Below are positions 10,656 to 62,937 of a stretch of 64,000 bases of DNA, piece after piece. The notes under the pieces were generated by a model. The model did not search any database. It was not told the origin of the DNA and saw only the letters and a list, made by a program, of their open reading frames with translations. The translations under genes were made by a program, and so were the position numbers. Position 1 is the stretch's first letter. Every line of letters begins with the position of its first letter. This DNA is from Cylicocyclus nassatus (Eukaryota > Nematoda > Chromadorea > Rhabditida > Strongylidae), in assembly GCA_958299035.1 (NCBI GenBank), contig CATQJL010000112.1, forward strand, positions 46,768,941 through 46,832,940, written 5' to 3'.

Positions 10656-11971
10656 TCTCTAATATGCCACCTCGTGCCGGGCCCTGGTTGGTGGTTCTCA
10701 TCATAAAAAGCTACCATATCAGAGCCCATTAAAAAGCAAACTTCTTGATTCAAAAGATAAAAACCGTTCTCATTCTTATGTACGTAATTTAGTTTTCGCC
10801 ACAGCACCAAATGTTTTGCATAATGGCGGATAAGCTAGTGAGTTTTGATCTCGTATATGTCGAATAATAGGTGAACTTTTTCTTGTCCCAGATGAAGGAG
10901 TACGCCTAAGGGGGCCATACATCCCTGTGATTACAATGATTCCTGTGATTCTTGCGATTTTTGCTTAGAGCGCGAAAACTTCTAGCTTAATGCAGACCGA
11001 ATAATGTATGCTTGCTATACCTCTTCGCTTCGTTCTACCCTAGAAGTAAACAACCGTCTTGTTGGTCCTGCCTGGAAATTAGAGCGCAAAATGTTGGCTC
11101 CAGATATGTATCTGCGTCATCATCATTGTGAAGGCGGCGTTTACCCGCCCCCACTCTGGAAGAGCAGGAATTACGGAAACAGTACCTCAAGCAACTTCTA
11201 TGGACTAGCAATGCAATTTCTTTTTATGCATTTTTTTCGTTTATGAGTGTCTGCACAAAAGTCAAGGAAAACAAATGGGCGCAACAACTTCGGAAATTTT
11301 TGGTGGTCTAAAAAGCTTAAAATGAGAATTTTGGATCAGAGTTGCGCGCTTCAGTATGAAGAAAAAAGACTCAATTTTTTCTGACTGCTGCAAAGTAGAT
11401 GAACAGTTAGTTTAGCGGCAAACAATCAGTTTAGCGAGAAGTTTGATGTGATTTGATTGCATAGCATGTTTAATACCTTTTCTACATGCAATGCTATATA
11501 AAGTATCATTTGATTCAACTGGCTAGGCTTCGAGAATGTGGGGCCCCGTGATATAATTAGCTAGTTAGTGATCAAAGAGCACTCACGGAGAGAGACGCAG
11601 TGCGTCGCGAGCGCGAGCTGCCTTGATTAGGTCACAAGACCCGCCCTCCCGAAGCCAAGTCAGTTGAATTAAAGGTTAAGTGGCTAATGCTCTTTTTTCA
11701 AAAATGATTATAAAGTCTTTCACTATCAGCCGACCAAATTTTGCTACTGGCAATGAGCATCAACCGCCTATGAACGTTTTTATGCCCGTGGTATGATTAC
11801 GTTTTCTAATACTCTTCATAATTTGTCCAAAAGAGCTTATGGTAATGAGTTAAGTGACAATTAACGTCGCATCAACATATCTCCCTCTAGTGGAAGACTT
11901 AAAAGTGAAAGGCACTATGCAACCAATTCGGCTTGGCGCGGCGCATCCTTTAATATATAGAAGAGCCTGTC
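10656..11971. other. Intergenic, nothing recognised
   Basis: No convincing exon, RNA gene or element end was recognised. A GC-rich patch near 11540-11660 has no identifiable content. Confidence 0.4.
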
Positions 11972-11975
11972 TTAA

Positions 11976-12307
11976 AGGCACCGTCCACCCTAAGTTGAGG
12001 GTGGTGAGCTCTTGGCAGCATAGTAGGGTCCTCTATTAGTCCAATGGCCAAGTCGCGGCACAAAATGTCTCTTCGGAAGCGAGAAAATCACTTCGGAATA
12101 GCGAAGATGCACGAGGACCCCCATCCATGCCCGCCCATTTTTGCGCGCCCATCCAATCACCGTTACGGAAAGCCGGCTTGTGTGTTCTCCGGAGCGGGGA
12201 TTATCGGGGTTTTCGCGCATTCTCGACCTCATATTCGGAATCAAGGACATGAGAAAGCCCTGCAACGACAAAAACGTGGAAGTCGAAAATCTGGGTGGAC
12301 GGTGCCT
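11976..12307. mobile_element. TTAA-flanked MITE (piggyBac-type target)
   Basis: Perfect 15 bp inverted ends AGGCACCGTCCACCC (11976) and GGGTGGACGGTGCCT (ending 12307) are flanked on both sides by TTAA (11972-11975 and 12308-12311). TTAA duplications are the hallmark of piggyBac insertion. Related ends lie at 33527-33980 and at 63953. Confidence 0.75.
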
Positions 12308-12554
12308 TTAAGGCAGGTTTGACATAGCTATTGTTTTTTTTTGCGAATTCATTGTGATTTTCGCTTGCGGTAGAAAGTGACATAGGTGCAACAAAAATTG
12401 GTACACTGATCAGCGCAAGGAAGAAAATCAAAGGAAACTTCACTTGACTAGCTACCATAGCCCTACCATAATCTGACAGGCACTTTCACGTATCAGAAGA
12501 TGCTCAGCGCCAGCGTTGCATGATGTCCTTGGGTGCAAAACTCGTCCTCAACTC

Positions 12555-12596
12555 AAATTTCGCCTTAACGAGTCAAAACTCGTTAAGGCGAAATTT
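12555..12596. repeat. Perfect 19 bp stem, 4 nt loop hairpin
   Basis: AAATTTCGCCTTAACGAGT, then CAAA, then its exact reverse complement. Probably a remnant of a small foldback element. Confidence 0.7.
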
Positions 12597-12639
12597 GGCC
12601 GGTGCTTAGAATAATGGGTCGCATCAATGTCATCTAAAA

Positions 12640-13115
12640 TTTTTCAGACTGACAGGGAAGGAAGGTTGGTCGAAGTGGCCTTTTGAAATGAGGTGCATAC
12701 TGCCTCGTAGAGCTTGGAACGCTGATTCCAAATCTACCTTTGCTATCTGCTGCGGGCTTCTGGGCGAGGAGTTATGAAAGTTTTTGTGAGTAAAAATCTG
12801 AATGCAAAAGTAGGGTAAAATCGGTCGTGGCCTTTTCCCAATGTTCAAATGAGGCAGCAGTGAGTTGGTATATTTGAATCAAGAATATTTGTTGCACCGA
12901 GTGACTCGACTACCAATTAAGCCCTATAAAGAATGTTACGGCTGATTTTAGCTTACTCTTGCATTCAGATTTTTACTCACAAAAACCTTCATAACTTCTC
13001 GCCCAGAAGCCTGCAGCAGATAACAAAGGTAGATTTAGAATCAGCGTTTCAAGCTCTACAAGGCAGTATACACCTCATTTCAAAAGGCCATTTCGACCAA
13101 CCTTCCTTTCCTTGT
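12640..13115. mobile_element. Foldback element
   Basis: The arm at 12655-12830 (GGAAGGAAGGTTGGTCGAAG ... GTGAGTAAAAATCTGAATGC) is mirrored at 12943-13115. The arms are about 90% alike by eye. No coding capacity. Confidence 0.65.
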
Positions 13116-13357
13116 GAGATTGCTGGCTAGTGTATCTCTGCAGTAACACCCCATAAACTTTCCTTTCCGTACCATAAAATAAGCTGCTTGATTACTTGCG
13201 TGCTGATCACCTAACTGAGCTAGAATATCTGATTTGACCTCCATAGTCCCATTCAAATCTGTCCTAGGATCATTGCGCTTGATTGCCTAAAGCCATTTTG
13301 TGCAACTAAGCGAAACTAGTAAATACATTGTTATTTCAAGCCTCGGCCTTTCCTTTT

Positions 13358-13418
13358 TTTACGTTCGGGATACTAAGCTACAAATGCATATTTTGTAGCT
13401 TAGTATCCCGAACGTAAA
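13358..13418. repeat. Perfect 27 bp stem, 7 nt loop hairpin
   Basis: TTTACGTTCGGGATACTAAG continuing to 13384 is mirrored exactly at 13392-13418, with the loop at 13385-13391. Confidence 0.75.
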
Positions 13419-13799
13419 ACAAAATAGGATCTGTAGTCTGCCGTAGGAAAAATACGTTTCCATGGACTTTTTAACTTTGCGAAAGTGTCGCATGCGGAGA
13501 ACCCGCAACGGTCTAAACAATCTCTTGTCTACCGGTTTAGATTGTACTTCACAATATTTTAGTACAAAGGTCGCTTCGTGTATGGCAAATTCTGTGTGAG
13601 TTGATGGCGAATGGGTGGCTCCCCTTGCAAAGACAAGTAAGCACCTTGACGCAGTTGATTCCTCTGTCATGATTGAAATGTGTTCTCAATTCCATTGCTC
13701 ATGCTCTACGGCAACTAAAGGAAAGCCTAAGGATGCTCATTCACTTGAATGAGTGCTTGTTGATCACAATTAGATTGAGAACTATGTTAAAAGAATTTT

Positions 13800-14390
13800 T
13801 ATTTGAAGGGATTGGCCATAGTTTGCCCGTGTTGCCGGTGTTGAAAGTGTTGAAACTGTTGCAGGTGTTGAATGAATGTGAAATTCACTGGTTTTGCAGT
13901 TCATTCTTTTTAGGGCGATCTCACCAATTGGTAAGTACGTTTGAACTGGAAGTGGGAAATGAGTAATGAAAGCAAAATGAAGTGGGAAATGCTTTCGCAT
14001 GCAAAAACCTCATATAAACTTTTTGGCTGACTTAATTTGAATAGGCAATCCCCAACATTTGAGAATGTTGCCGAAGTCTGAGTAATACGTTTTGAGTGTC
14101 GAATCCGACGCTTCTGCGATTAAAAAAGACCTACCTATGCGAGGTCTTGCAGCGTTCTCACATCTTGGAGATTGCCTATCTAAATCAAGTTCTCTACAAA
14201 AATTTGTAAGAGGTTTCAGCATGCAAACGCATTTCTCATATCATTTTGATTTCATTCGTCATTTCTCACTTCCATTTCAGTTGTACTCACCAGCCGGTGA
14301 GATCGCTCTAGGAAGAATGAACTGCAAAAATAGTGATCACATTCAAAGCTTTCAATCCCGGCAACACGGGCAAACTATGGCCAATCCCGA
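13800..14390. mobile_element. Foldback element
   Basis: GGGATTGGCCATAGTTTGCC near 13820 is mirrored by GGGCAAACTATGGCCAATCC near 14370. The pairing continues inward, including the segment with a TCTCACC box and a run of ATTTCTCACTTCC words. Confidence 0.6.
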
Positions 14391-14532
14391 AGAGAATATC
14401 ACAAATCAGAATCAATTGTCGGTTACTTTCAGTTTATTTTTAGCCATGGCAACTGAGCAGTCGGCCGAAACGCATGAGCTTCCTCAAATCAGAAGGAAGA
14501 CACCGTCGCAGGTAGATTTTGAGCGTACCTAA

Positions 14533-14761
14533 AGGGCCGTGCATACTTAACGCGATTTCATCGCTACGCGACTTGGCAATATTCCAACTGTCCTTAACTC
14601 ACTGTAAGCCCAATTTAATTGTACGGAAGATAGGGCATTTTATCAAGCCACGAGAGCTATACATACTATGCATGTGCAGTTTGCTAGTGTTGGATCCAAA
14701 GACTTCTGGCGAATTGCCAAATCGCGTCGCGACTGAAATCGCGTGAAGTATGCCCGGCCCT
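14533..14761. mobile_element. Harbinger-like MITE with TAA duplication
   Basis: The ends AGGGCCG (14533) and CGGCCCT (14761) continue into inverted ATACTT...CGCGATT arms. Both ends are flanked by TAA (14530-14532 and 14762-14764). GGGCC-type ends with a 3 bp TWA duplication indicate the PIF/Harbinger group. Confidence 0.65.
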
Positions 14762-15139
14762 TAAGATGGAGCGTGTATGTAACTACAGTGTTGATTTCGC
14801 TACATCGTTCACACACATTCACTGTTCCATCTTACTATACATGAAGCACCGTCTTCACGTCGTGCGGGCCAAACGCAGAAGGTTGCACTTGTCCCTGTTC
14901 TCGCTGCAGACATTATCTTCTTGCTAGTTGTCAACAACTGCGTCCACAAGTTCCGGATACGAAAATGATATCCAGCCGATTTGCTGGTCTATCCGCTCCG
15001 CGAACAATTCTATCCATATTGTTGAAATGATTTTCCCGGGCACGATTTGCTCCGTGAGATCCACTCTAATGTTTCTAGTTTTCATCTGTCTTCTATTCCT
15101 TTCATTATGTTACCGGTCCATCGATGCTTCCTCTCGCAA

Positions 15140-15365
15140 CGTACAGTCGAGTAGATTTAGCGGTAAATATAGTGTGCTTGCACAGAAGGTGAAATGCGGT
15201 GAAATTTGCGCGTGAACAAGTAGCCACGTCAGTACCGCGGGTATCTTGCGCGCGCAATTGGCCGGCGTCACAGTCGAAACTATTTCTTCACGCGCCAATT
15301 TTACCGCATTTCACCTTCTGTGCAAGCACACTATATTTACCACTAAATCTACTCGACTGTACTTC
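15140..15365. mobile_element. Foldback MITE
   Basis: Arms beginning GTACAGTCGAGTAGATTTAG at about 15141 are mirrored by CTAAATCTACTCGACTGTAC ending near 15361. They pair for about 80 bp on each side. Confidence 0.7.
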
Positions 15366-15496
15366 GGTACGCCACGAAGATGGGGCAGTTTTCCGACTTC
15401 CGTACTGCATAGTCCGGTGAATGTTCTTGCGTCGGTCAGTCTTCAGAAAATCGCACTGGAGCGCTCTGTGATTAGGACCAAGTCTCAGCTGCGTAG

Positions 15497-15898
15497 GGCC
15501 TCGAGCAGAGTTCACTCGATTTAATCATCGCGATTCAATCGCGACAAGATAGCTGTTAGGCCCCGGTCAGACTTCACGCGACTTAAGCGTCGCGATCTAA
15601 TCGCCAAGTTTTCCATTCATTTTCATTTCACATTCAAAAATTTCGGTCTGGAAAAGTATCACAACCGAATGCAAGTTGATCGGCATGGAATGATGTTGTA
15701 ACAGTTGTCTCGTCGCGATTCAGTCGCGACGATCAAATCGCGTGAAGTCTGCCGGGGCCTTACGAGTTCATTGCATGCCGGCCATCTTGCATTTTGGTTG
15801 TGATACTTCCAGCTCGAAATTTTTGAATGTAGGATGAAAATGAAAATCGCGGCAATTGAATCGCGACGATCAAATCGCGTGAACTCTGTCCGAGGCCT
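15497..15898. mobile_element. Outer Harbinger-like MITE, split by a second MITE
   Basis: GGCCTCGAGCAGAGTTCAC at 15499 is mirrored by GTGAACTCTGTCCGAGGCC at about 15896. Inner arms carry the ATCGCGATTCAATCGCGAC motif. The element is interrupted by the element at 15559-15759. Confidence 0.6.
15559..15759. mobile_element. Inner Harbinger-like MITE with TTA duplication
   Basis: GGCCCCGGTCAGACTTCACG and CGTGAAGTCTGCCGGGGCC form the ends. TTA lies on both sides (15556-15558 and 15760-15762). Confidence 0.7.
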
Positions 15899-15904
15899 GA
15901 AGGA

Positions 15905-16600
15905 GCCCTGAGATAACGGTTGAGTAGAACAGAGGGCTTGAAAGTTTGGATCTGTCAGCTCGGTGGTATCATTCAAGACCCGAGGGCGACACAGCTCTCC
16001 TTTTCTGTTGAGTTGATGATTCAAGTCGTCTCTATGTTCATCGAACGACTCAATAGTCCTCTCCATATGAGGGTTCCTTGCAGTTCCATATCCGCATCAG
16101 GAAGGACGCTAACATGAGTTGAGTCTTTTTGGGATCCATTTGCAACCCAATCTTCCTCACTTCGTTGAGTTCCTTCAGCATTGTCTCTGTTTCTGCGAAA
16201 CTGCACAAAAGGAGAATGATATCTTTTTCAAAAAGAAGGTCCGGAGGGATCTTCCACTAACCCTATGCCTCTATCGTCCTAATGACTTTGGTCCAATGCA
16301 AGGCCGCGGTGAACAGCTTCAGCGAATTGTGTCTCCCTGTCGGACCTTCGCTATCCAGATGGTCAGGGGCCGGAGGCGATGAGCAGCTGCATCATCGTTG
16401 TACAGTCCTTATGGCAGTCGGCTAATGCCCTCACGTAAGCTGGGTCCACCCTCATTAGAGCGTGGGTAGAATGTTGCTGGTGTCGACGCTGTCAAAGATT
16501 GTCGTTAGTCCACGACTGATTAGGACGAGAGGCAAGCAATACCCAACAGACTTCTATGGTCCTCGAAACCGTCTGGACTTGGTCTCTGGAGCTAAATTCT
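15905..16600 (-). pseudogene. RTE-type LINE reverse transcriptase relic
   Basis: Read on the minus strand from about 16600 downward, frames with several shifts spell RTE reverse transcriptase blocks in order: QTVSRTIEVCW, an LTTIFDSVDTSNILPTLMRV block (usual form YxKAFDSVE), VRALADCHKDCTTMMQL, a GVRQGDTISLKLFTAAL block (the RQGD motif), then AETETMLKELNEVRKIGLQM and DPKKTQLM. The FADD box region is damaged and stops interrupt the frame, so it is inactive. Only an internal piece of the RT is present. Confidence 0.75.
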
Positions 16601-17242
16601 TTCCAAAATTCAGTTTATTCTTGTGCTGGGCTCCATCCATTGTCCTTTTGATGCGAGCACTGAAAATCGGTGTTTTGAACTGATATAACTTCAAAATTCG
16701 ACCATTTGCAACATCCCTTGAGTCCTGTGTCGCTTGAGTAGAAAAGAATTGGTTGCTGAAGTAACGCCATCTGTATTTCCCTTCTTGATTTGGGAAGAAA
16801 ACATTCGTCATGGCGTCAATCAAGGATGATGTAACGCCTTTCGTTGCTATTTTTGCTCGCCTTACAGTTATTACAAGCATGGCTATTGCAATTTTCGTTT
16901 GCTTTGTGAAAGCAGTCTTGAATAAAATTAGCAGTTGGCCATTACTATGATTACACGAGAGAACAGCATGAAGGGTCAAAACATTACTTTTGTTGGCTGC
17001 TTTAGGCTACGAAGTTTTTGACTTTCGCGGAAATGTGTTCAGTGTGGTGAATTGTCGCGAAAATTGGTTTTCAAGCCAGATAAGGGTCTATTGTGCCCAA
17101 GTCAATCCAGAATAATTGTCGAGCTAAATTTCACTTCGTTGTTTAGTTACGAGGTCAATCCAAGATCACTCCTTCGCTGTCTGCTGAATTCGTGAGTAAT
17201 CTGTGAACAAAAAAAAACGCATACTAAACGATGTGACACTAG
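16600..17242. other. Upstream of the kinase exons; no promoter or first exon recognised
   Basis: The kinase gene should start here or further upstream, because the first recognised exon has no in-frame ATG. I could not identify an initiator exon, TATA box or trans-splice site. Confidence 0.35.
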
Positions 17243-58179
<40,937 letters not shown>

Positions 58180-58396
58180 GTAAGCACGCTTGTGATGTAA
58201 GCAAAACTCTATCTCCCCATTCTTCTATTTTCTTATCCTCTCCTCTGCTAACACTAGAATTTTGTTCAGAAATAGTCAGGATTCCAAAATCAGCTGCCCC
58301 CTTCCCTTCAATATCCTACTTAACGTAGAGGGTTGAACTAACGATAAGGCCCCGACTCTTTTCACCTGTCAGGAAATTCTCGACTTCGTTTGCGTA

Positions 58397-58920
58397 AAGA
58401 TCCAATTACCCTATTTTCCGGAGTAAAGGCGAATTTTCGTGCACCGCGCGCGAGCAGTTTCGCGAAGATACGGGCGATGTGCGTCGCCGCAAGGGCAGCG
58501 GTGCTAACATTTCGTAACAATTTTGCGCATTCGTTCTCTGTCAAATCTCTTGAGATCATGAGTTGTTTAAAAAATCAATCTGCTCTATCTTTGATTCATC
58601 GTATTCCGCAAAACAAAAATTTTACTCTAGAACACCCGTACTGTTTCATTTGAAACTCATCCAATATCTGTCACTGAGTTCGTTTATACATCTAGTTAGG
58701 TTTTTGTTAAGCTTTAACGGTAACTGCAAGCCTCCAACCTAACTTTGAAGCGCCCATTTAGCAATCTTCAGGTAAAATATAGATAAGTAGACCGTAGAAG
58801 TACAGCTCAGCTCAAGTCCAAATCTCTAATCTAGGGCGCAACTTTCGCGCTAACGTTCGCGCGGCAAGTGCGCCTTATACATAGGTGAGCCTTATACTCC
58901 GAAAAAATAGGGTAATTTTA
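58397..58920. mobile_element. Foldback element with TTACCCTATTTTCCGGAGTA ends
   Basis: AATTACCCTATTTTCCGGAG at 58399 is mirrored by CTCCGAAAAAATAGGGTAAT ending near 58917. Inner blocks (AAAGGCGAA and GTGCGCCTTATAC) are related. ...CGGAGTATAAGGCGCAC-type ends are common in non-autonomous DNA transposons. The superfamily is not assigned. Confidence 0.55.
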
Positions 58921-59424
58921 TTAGCTTTTATCAACAAAAAATGCCTTTCTAATCGAAGTGGCCGTTGGCCGTTCAAGATGAGGTATGTTGCTGTATTCAT
59001 TGTTGGTTGCTGATCTCAAGAGTGCGACCTTTATCTGTGACGCTTTTGTAGAAGTCGACAAGTTCGACCATGTTATCACATTACTTGGCAAAAGCACTGC
59101 CAGCAAGTGCTATCATGATAGAAGGGTGCAGCGTTTGTGTGATCGTTTATAGCACAGAAAGTTATGTCTACCTTTCACAAACAGTGCCCCTGCCTTTTTG
59201 TTTCTGATGTCCAGTCATCTTCAGATAAGCGTTTTGCAGAAAAGGATTGCAGTTTCGAGATCAGCGTTCATTGCTAACTTCGGCATCGTATATCTAACTC
59301 AAACGACCCGTTCGACTTAAAAGGCTTTTCTTGTAAGTTCTGAAACTGCGCAGGCGACCTAATGCTTGGATGTGCTGCTTACATTATTGAAATATCCTCA
59401 TTTTTTCAAATTAACTTGTTTTAG

Positions 59425-59936
59425 TTTGAGGATACGCAGAAAACAGTAACTCTGGACTCTTCACTTGTTACCAATTATGAGGTTTGCATACTAACTTTGC
59501 AATTCAAGCGTTATGAAGCTCTCTACAGCCACCAAAACCATGAAAGCACTCGAGCTTCTTTATCTGTCTACAACTGCCTAGCATTTGCAAGTAAAAACGA
59601 AATTGACAAACTCTCTCATCTAAATTATAATTATTAATTTATCACCTTAATAAAGCCTTGTAATTTCGTTGACAATATACGTGATACGTGTTGAAGCATT
59701 TTCAGAATTATTCTTCTATCAACCAGGAAACCGCATCGTACATCGTAAACTCGCAAACTTTTTCGTGCCAACTAAAATATCTGAGGTGGTTATCTGTAAG
59801 TTCAGGAAACGAGTGGCGTGGTATGATGCGCCGCTATGATCAGATCGGACACAGGTTCGAACCCCGCCGCTGGGCCAACCAAGCCCTCTACCCTCCGGGG
59901 CCGATAAATGAGTACCAAAGTAATCTGGGAGGATAA
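59425..59936 (+). CDS. Candidate 3' exons of the kinase gene (acidic/polar tail)
   Basis: The kinase exon ending at 58179 is in phase 0. A GT-AG-bounded segment 59425-59481 (TTTTAG before, GTTTGC after) is open in that phase and reads FEDTQKTVTLDSSLVTNYE. A second acceptor (TTTTCAG, ending 59705) opens a frame from 59706 reading NYSSINQETASYIVNSQTFS, which could splice out at 59785 or run through the SINE to a TAA at 59934-59936. Ser/Thr/Tyr-rich tails are plausible for such kinases. Equally, the kinase could end by reading into the intron after 58179. No homology supports these exons. Confidence 0.35.
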
Positions 59937-60085
59937 AAGCATTGACTTGGTAAACGGCTGGCCCCCGCAATTCACTGTAATAAGTTCGCAAGCATGTAAA
60001 TGCCTCTTCTACTATGAAGTGGTGTGCGCTCGGCGCATGCGCGCAGATGGTATTGATGACGCAATTTCTTTACCCTTTATCCTTT
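59806..60085 (+). mobile_element. tRNA-derived SINE
   Basis: It contains an A-box-like GAGTGGCGTGGTATGATG and a B-box GGTTCGAACCC (about 59853-59863) spaced as in a tRNA promoter. It is followed by the body CCCGCCGCTGGGCCAACCAA, CCTCCGGGGCCGATAAATGA, AGTAATCTGGGAGGATAAAA and CGGCTGGCCCCCGCAA, which I recognise as a common strongylid nematode repeat. It does not fold as a full tRNA. Confidence 0.65.
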
Positions 60086-60129
60086 TATAAGCTTAAAGAA
60101 CTGGTATAGTAAGTTTCAACTCAGTTCAG

Positions 60130-60300
60130 GCGGAAATTGGGCGACTGGCGGGAGTTCGCTTCGCAATGATTTGCCCCGCTTTCCAGTCTGCGTCTTTTCT
60201 GATCTATCTCGCTGAGCCAGCGGCGGTGCGGACGCGCTGCTCCGCTTGAAATGTTTCGCCTACTCCGGGCTGGAAAAAACTGTAGCTAGTGAGGACTGGA
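60130..60300. repeat. Short dispersed repeat (GCGGTGCGGACGCGCTGC)
   Basis: Contains CTGATCTATCTCGCTGAGCC and GGCGGTGCGGACGCGCTGCT followed by CGCCTACTCCGGGCTGGAAA. This is the inverted match of 43235-43315. Confidence 0.55.
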
Positions 60301-61130
60301 AGTGTTTGAGGCAGGATATTGATTAGGACGACGCCCAGTGATGCTTGATATTTCATTTAAGCTAGTCAAGGTCGAATCGCAAGCGCAGTTGCTGGGTGCG
60401 GAGCCTACATTACATCGGCCTTGCAAGTGTTTTACCTTCCGCATCACAATTCAGCATTGCCTGCAGCATTGCACAGTTATGTTCTAGTTGCTTCAAAGTC
60501 CATCTCTTCTACAGGAAAGTGCTTGTTAATAGAGACTCCTCTAGCAATTCTCACGATTAACATATCTTCGAAAGCGAACACGTGACTTTCAACAGATACT
60601 CTTTAGAAGCTCAGTGAAAACCAGTGGTGTTAATAATTCTTCACATAATGACCAATTGATTATTTGTAGCTTTGCTTGAACTGGTAAACGTACTTGAATC
60701 AGCAGTTGCAGCAAATGTAAAATATTTGGTCTCGTCTTCTGAAACCATCATTTATTTACTGTTTGACGCAAAAAAATTTTCAAGTTCTAAACTTATTCAT
60801 AAGCACAAAACAAAAAGCGCGAGATCTTCGCACTTGGAGGATAAAGGGATATGCGCTGGTTTTCATCATACGCCCGCGTCAACTAAGCAACTACCATTGC
60901 CCTTGCCCTCTTCCCACAAAGTGGCAATCAATCTACTGTTTCCCTAATAAGCTTTTTCTACAATTTAATCCTCTTTAAATATAAAGCATTATGAGACGTC
61001 CACGTTAGGAATCATTGACCGTTTGGAATCATGATATAACCACCCAACGAGACTGCATCAGCGTATAGTTTCACAAAAGGTGTCTCCGTGGGAGATAATG
61101 TCGTGTAGCGGCAATGCTACGACTCGTAAA
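60301..61130. other. Nothing recognised
   Basis: No confident exon or element. Two overlapping frames near 60670-60978 have no recognisable domain. Confidence 0.35.
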
Positions 61131-61132
61131 GA

Positions 61133-61440
61133 ATGAAGGATGAAGACTTGATGATGAAAGTTCGTGGAAGACTAAAATCATTTTTGAAATGGGGTTTTCT
61201 CAAGGTTTGGTTTCCCCTTACGAAACTTACTCCTGTGTCCGTAAAAAGGTTCCATTACGTCATCGTCAACAAAGCAGCAGCAGCAAAAGACAGGAAGTTT
61301 CGGCCGGAGTTGGCAACAAGACTGATGATATCGTTAAGTTCGGAGTATACCAAGCGTTTTGCAGAGGCATCGTTGTCACTACCATGGGGCAAACACTTTT
61401 TGGCAGTTTTCCATGTTTGGTATTTATGACAAGAACTTAA
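61133..61440 (+). other. Open frames of unknown nature
   Basis: Two overlapping frames run through this stretch: 61133-61429 (98 codons, basic, KVRGRLKSFLKWGF) and 61189-61440 (83 codons, with SSSSKRQEVSAGVGNKTDDI). I recognise neither. One could be an exon of an unknown gene, but there is no supporting splice or homology evidence. Confidence 0.2.
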
Positions 61441-61499
61441 GTTCTTGACTAAGGTTTCAGGAAGAAGATCATTCTGATAATTATTTATCATTATTGCAA

Positions 61500-61790
61500 C
61501 TTTAATTCATTGTTTTGGTGGTTCCTCCCTACTGTGGCCTGAGGCGCTTGATTGGGAGTATTTGACTCCTGTGTTATAGAAAAATTGTGGATATTGTTGT
61601 TGTATATTCATGAATATACGACGTGCACGTATTAGTGCAGCAGTAGAATGTTGTCGATTGAAGCCGTTTCGAAGTAAGTTGACATATTTGGGCAACGGTG
61701 CTCCTATCACAGCAATCATGCTTATGCATGACCTTCGTTGGTAATCATCAGGAGAGGTGAAAGAGGTGCCGATTCTAACGGCACAGTCAT
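61500..61790 (-). repeat. Degraded GTGCCGAC-family repeat
   Basis: TATCACAGCAATCATGCTTA near 61707, TGCATGACCTT and CATCAGGAGAGGTGAAAG-type words follow the order of the inverted copy at 8810-9048. The terminal hairpin is no longer intact. Confidence 0.45.
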
Positions 61791-61794
61791 CTAT

Positions 61795-62937
61795 GATAAA
61801 TCACACAGACAAAGGAGTCTCCTACTTCATGTTCTCAATATCTGGAATGATATCCACGAAATTCCATAATGGAAGGAAATTAACTTTCAAACCCCATTTT
61901 ATTCGTTCGCGGTGGAAACTGGTCGGAATCTGCTTTGGCTCGCGTTATCCAAAATTTTCTATCCCATCGCAGCCGCGAGACAAAGCGGTGTAATGAAAAT
62001 GATCCAACCCTATCTGAGCTCTCAGTTGCGAAAGAATCGTGCGAAAAGTTTATTTAGAATGGACAAAATGGGATTTAATAACTTGAAAGCCCATTTTTTT
62101 CCCAGCAGCTAGGTGAGCTAGGACTAAGCCCATTTTTGATCTTTTCGCTCATTTTTGAATGTGTTTTTGAGAATGTGTTTCTTAGCCTAATTCAAGGTAA
62201 CAAGTGAATGGAAAAAAGTTTCATGTCCTTTATGAAGTCTAAAATAAGTGTTAATTTTTAAACTCATGCAAACGCTATAAAAATGGAAGAAGGTTCACTC
62301 AGATATTCGCTTACAAACAAATGCTTCCACATATCAGGTCGAAGCAAAAGTCCCAGTGCAAATTAAACACTCAAATCATCAGCTAAACTAAATGTGATTT
62401 TTATTAGGTTGCATAAGTCTTATTACACTTTAGTTTCTTACGGCGATGAGTCGTGTACATCAAAATTTCAATAGAGCTGCAGAGTACATTTCGATATAGC
62501 AAAGCAAGCTCTACAAGATCGCGCGCAAAAGTTCGCGCCGGCTTCGATCCACCTTAAGTTTGCTTTAAGAATCTGGGGGGAGTCGTACTGAAGGCTCAAA
62601 AAATTGGGTGAAATCATACTCTTGCTCAAATTTTACGGATCTCCAACTTGCTCGCAAAAATTGCACACTACATCCTCATAAGTGCCGTTGCTGTATTTTT
62701 TCCTTACTTAGAAATCGAAATAACGGAAATTTTTATGTTTATACAGAAACGAAGTTATGATGTTTTTCCCATTGATGTAATTTATACTATTAGCACTTAG
62801 AAATATAACCGCAAATTTTTCAGCTTTTCGCAAGCCCTAGTTCTCGAGAAATAATTATTTTAGCACGGAACACTGGAGTGAGAAGATTCAAATTCGGTAG
62901 TTCTCGAAGACTAGGGCTTGAGGGCATGCATTAAAGG
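61795..62937. other. Nothing recognised
   Basis: A TTAGGTTGCATAAGT word at about 62404 resembles a mariner terminus but no partner was found. No gene signal. Confidence 0.35.

Noticed and set aside
59806..59880. A tRNA gene because of GGTTCGAACCC
   Set aside because: No acceptor stem or anticodon arm can be paired. The downstream body matches a dispersed SINE.
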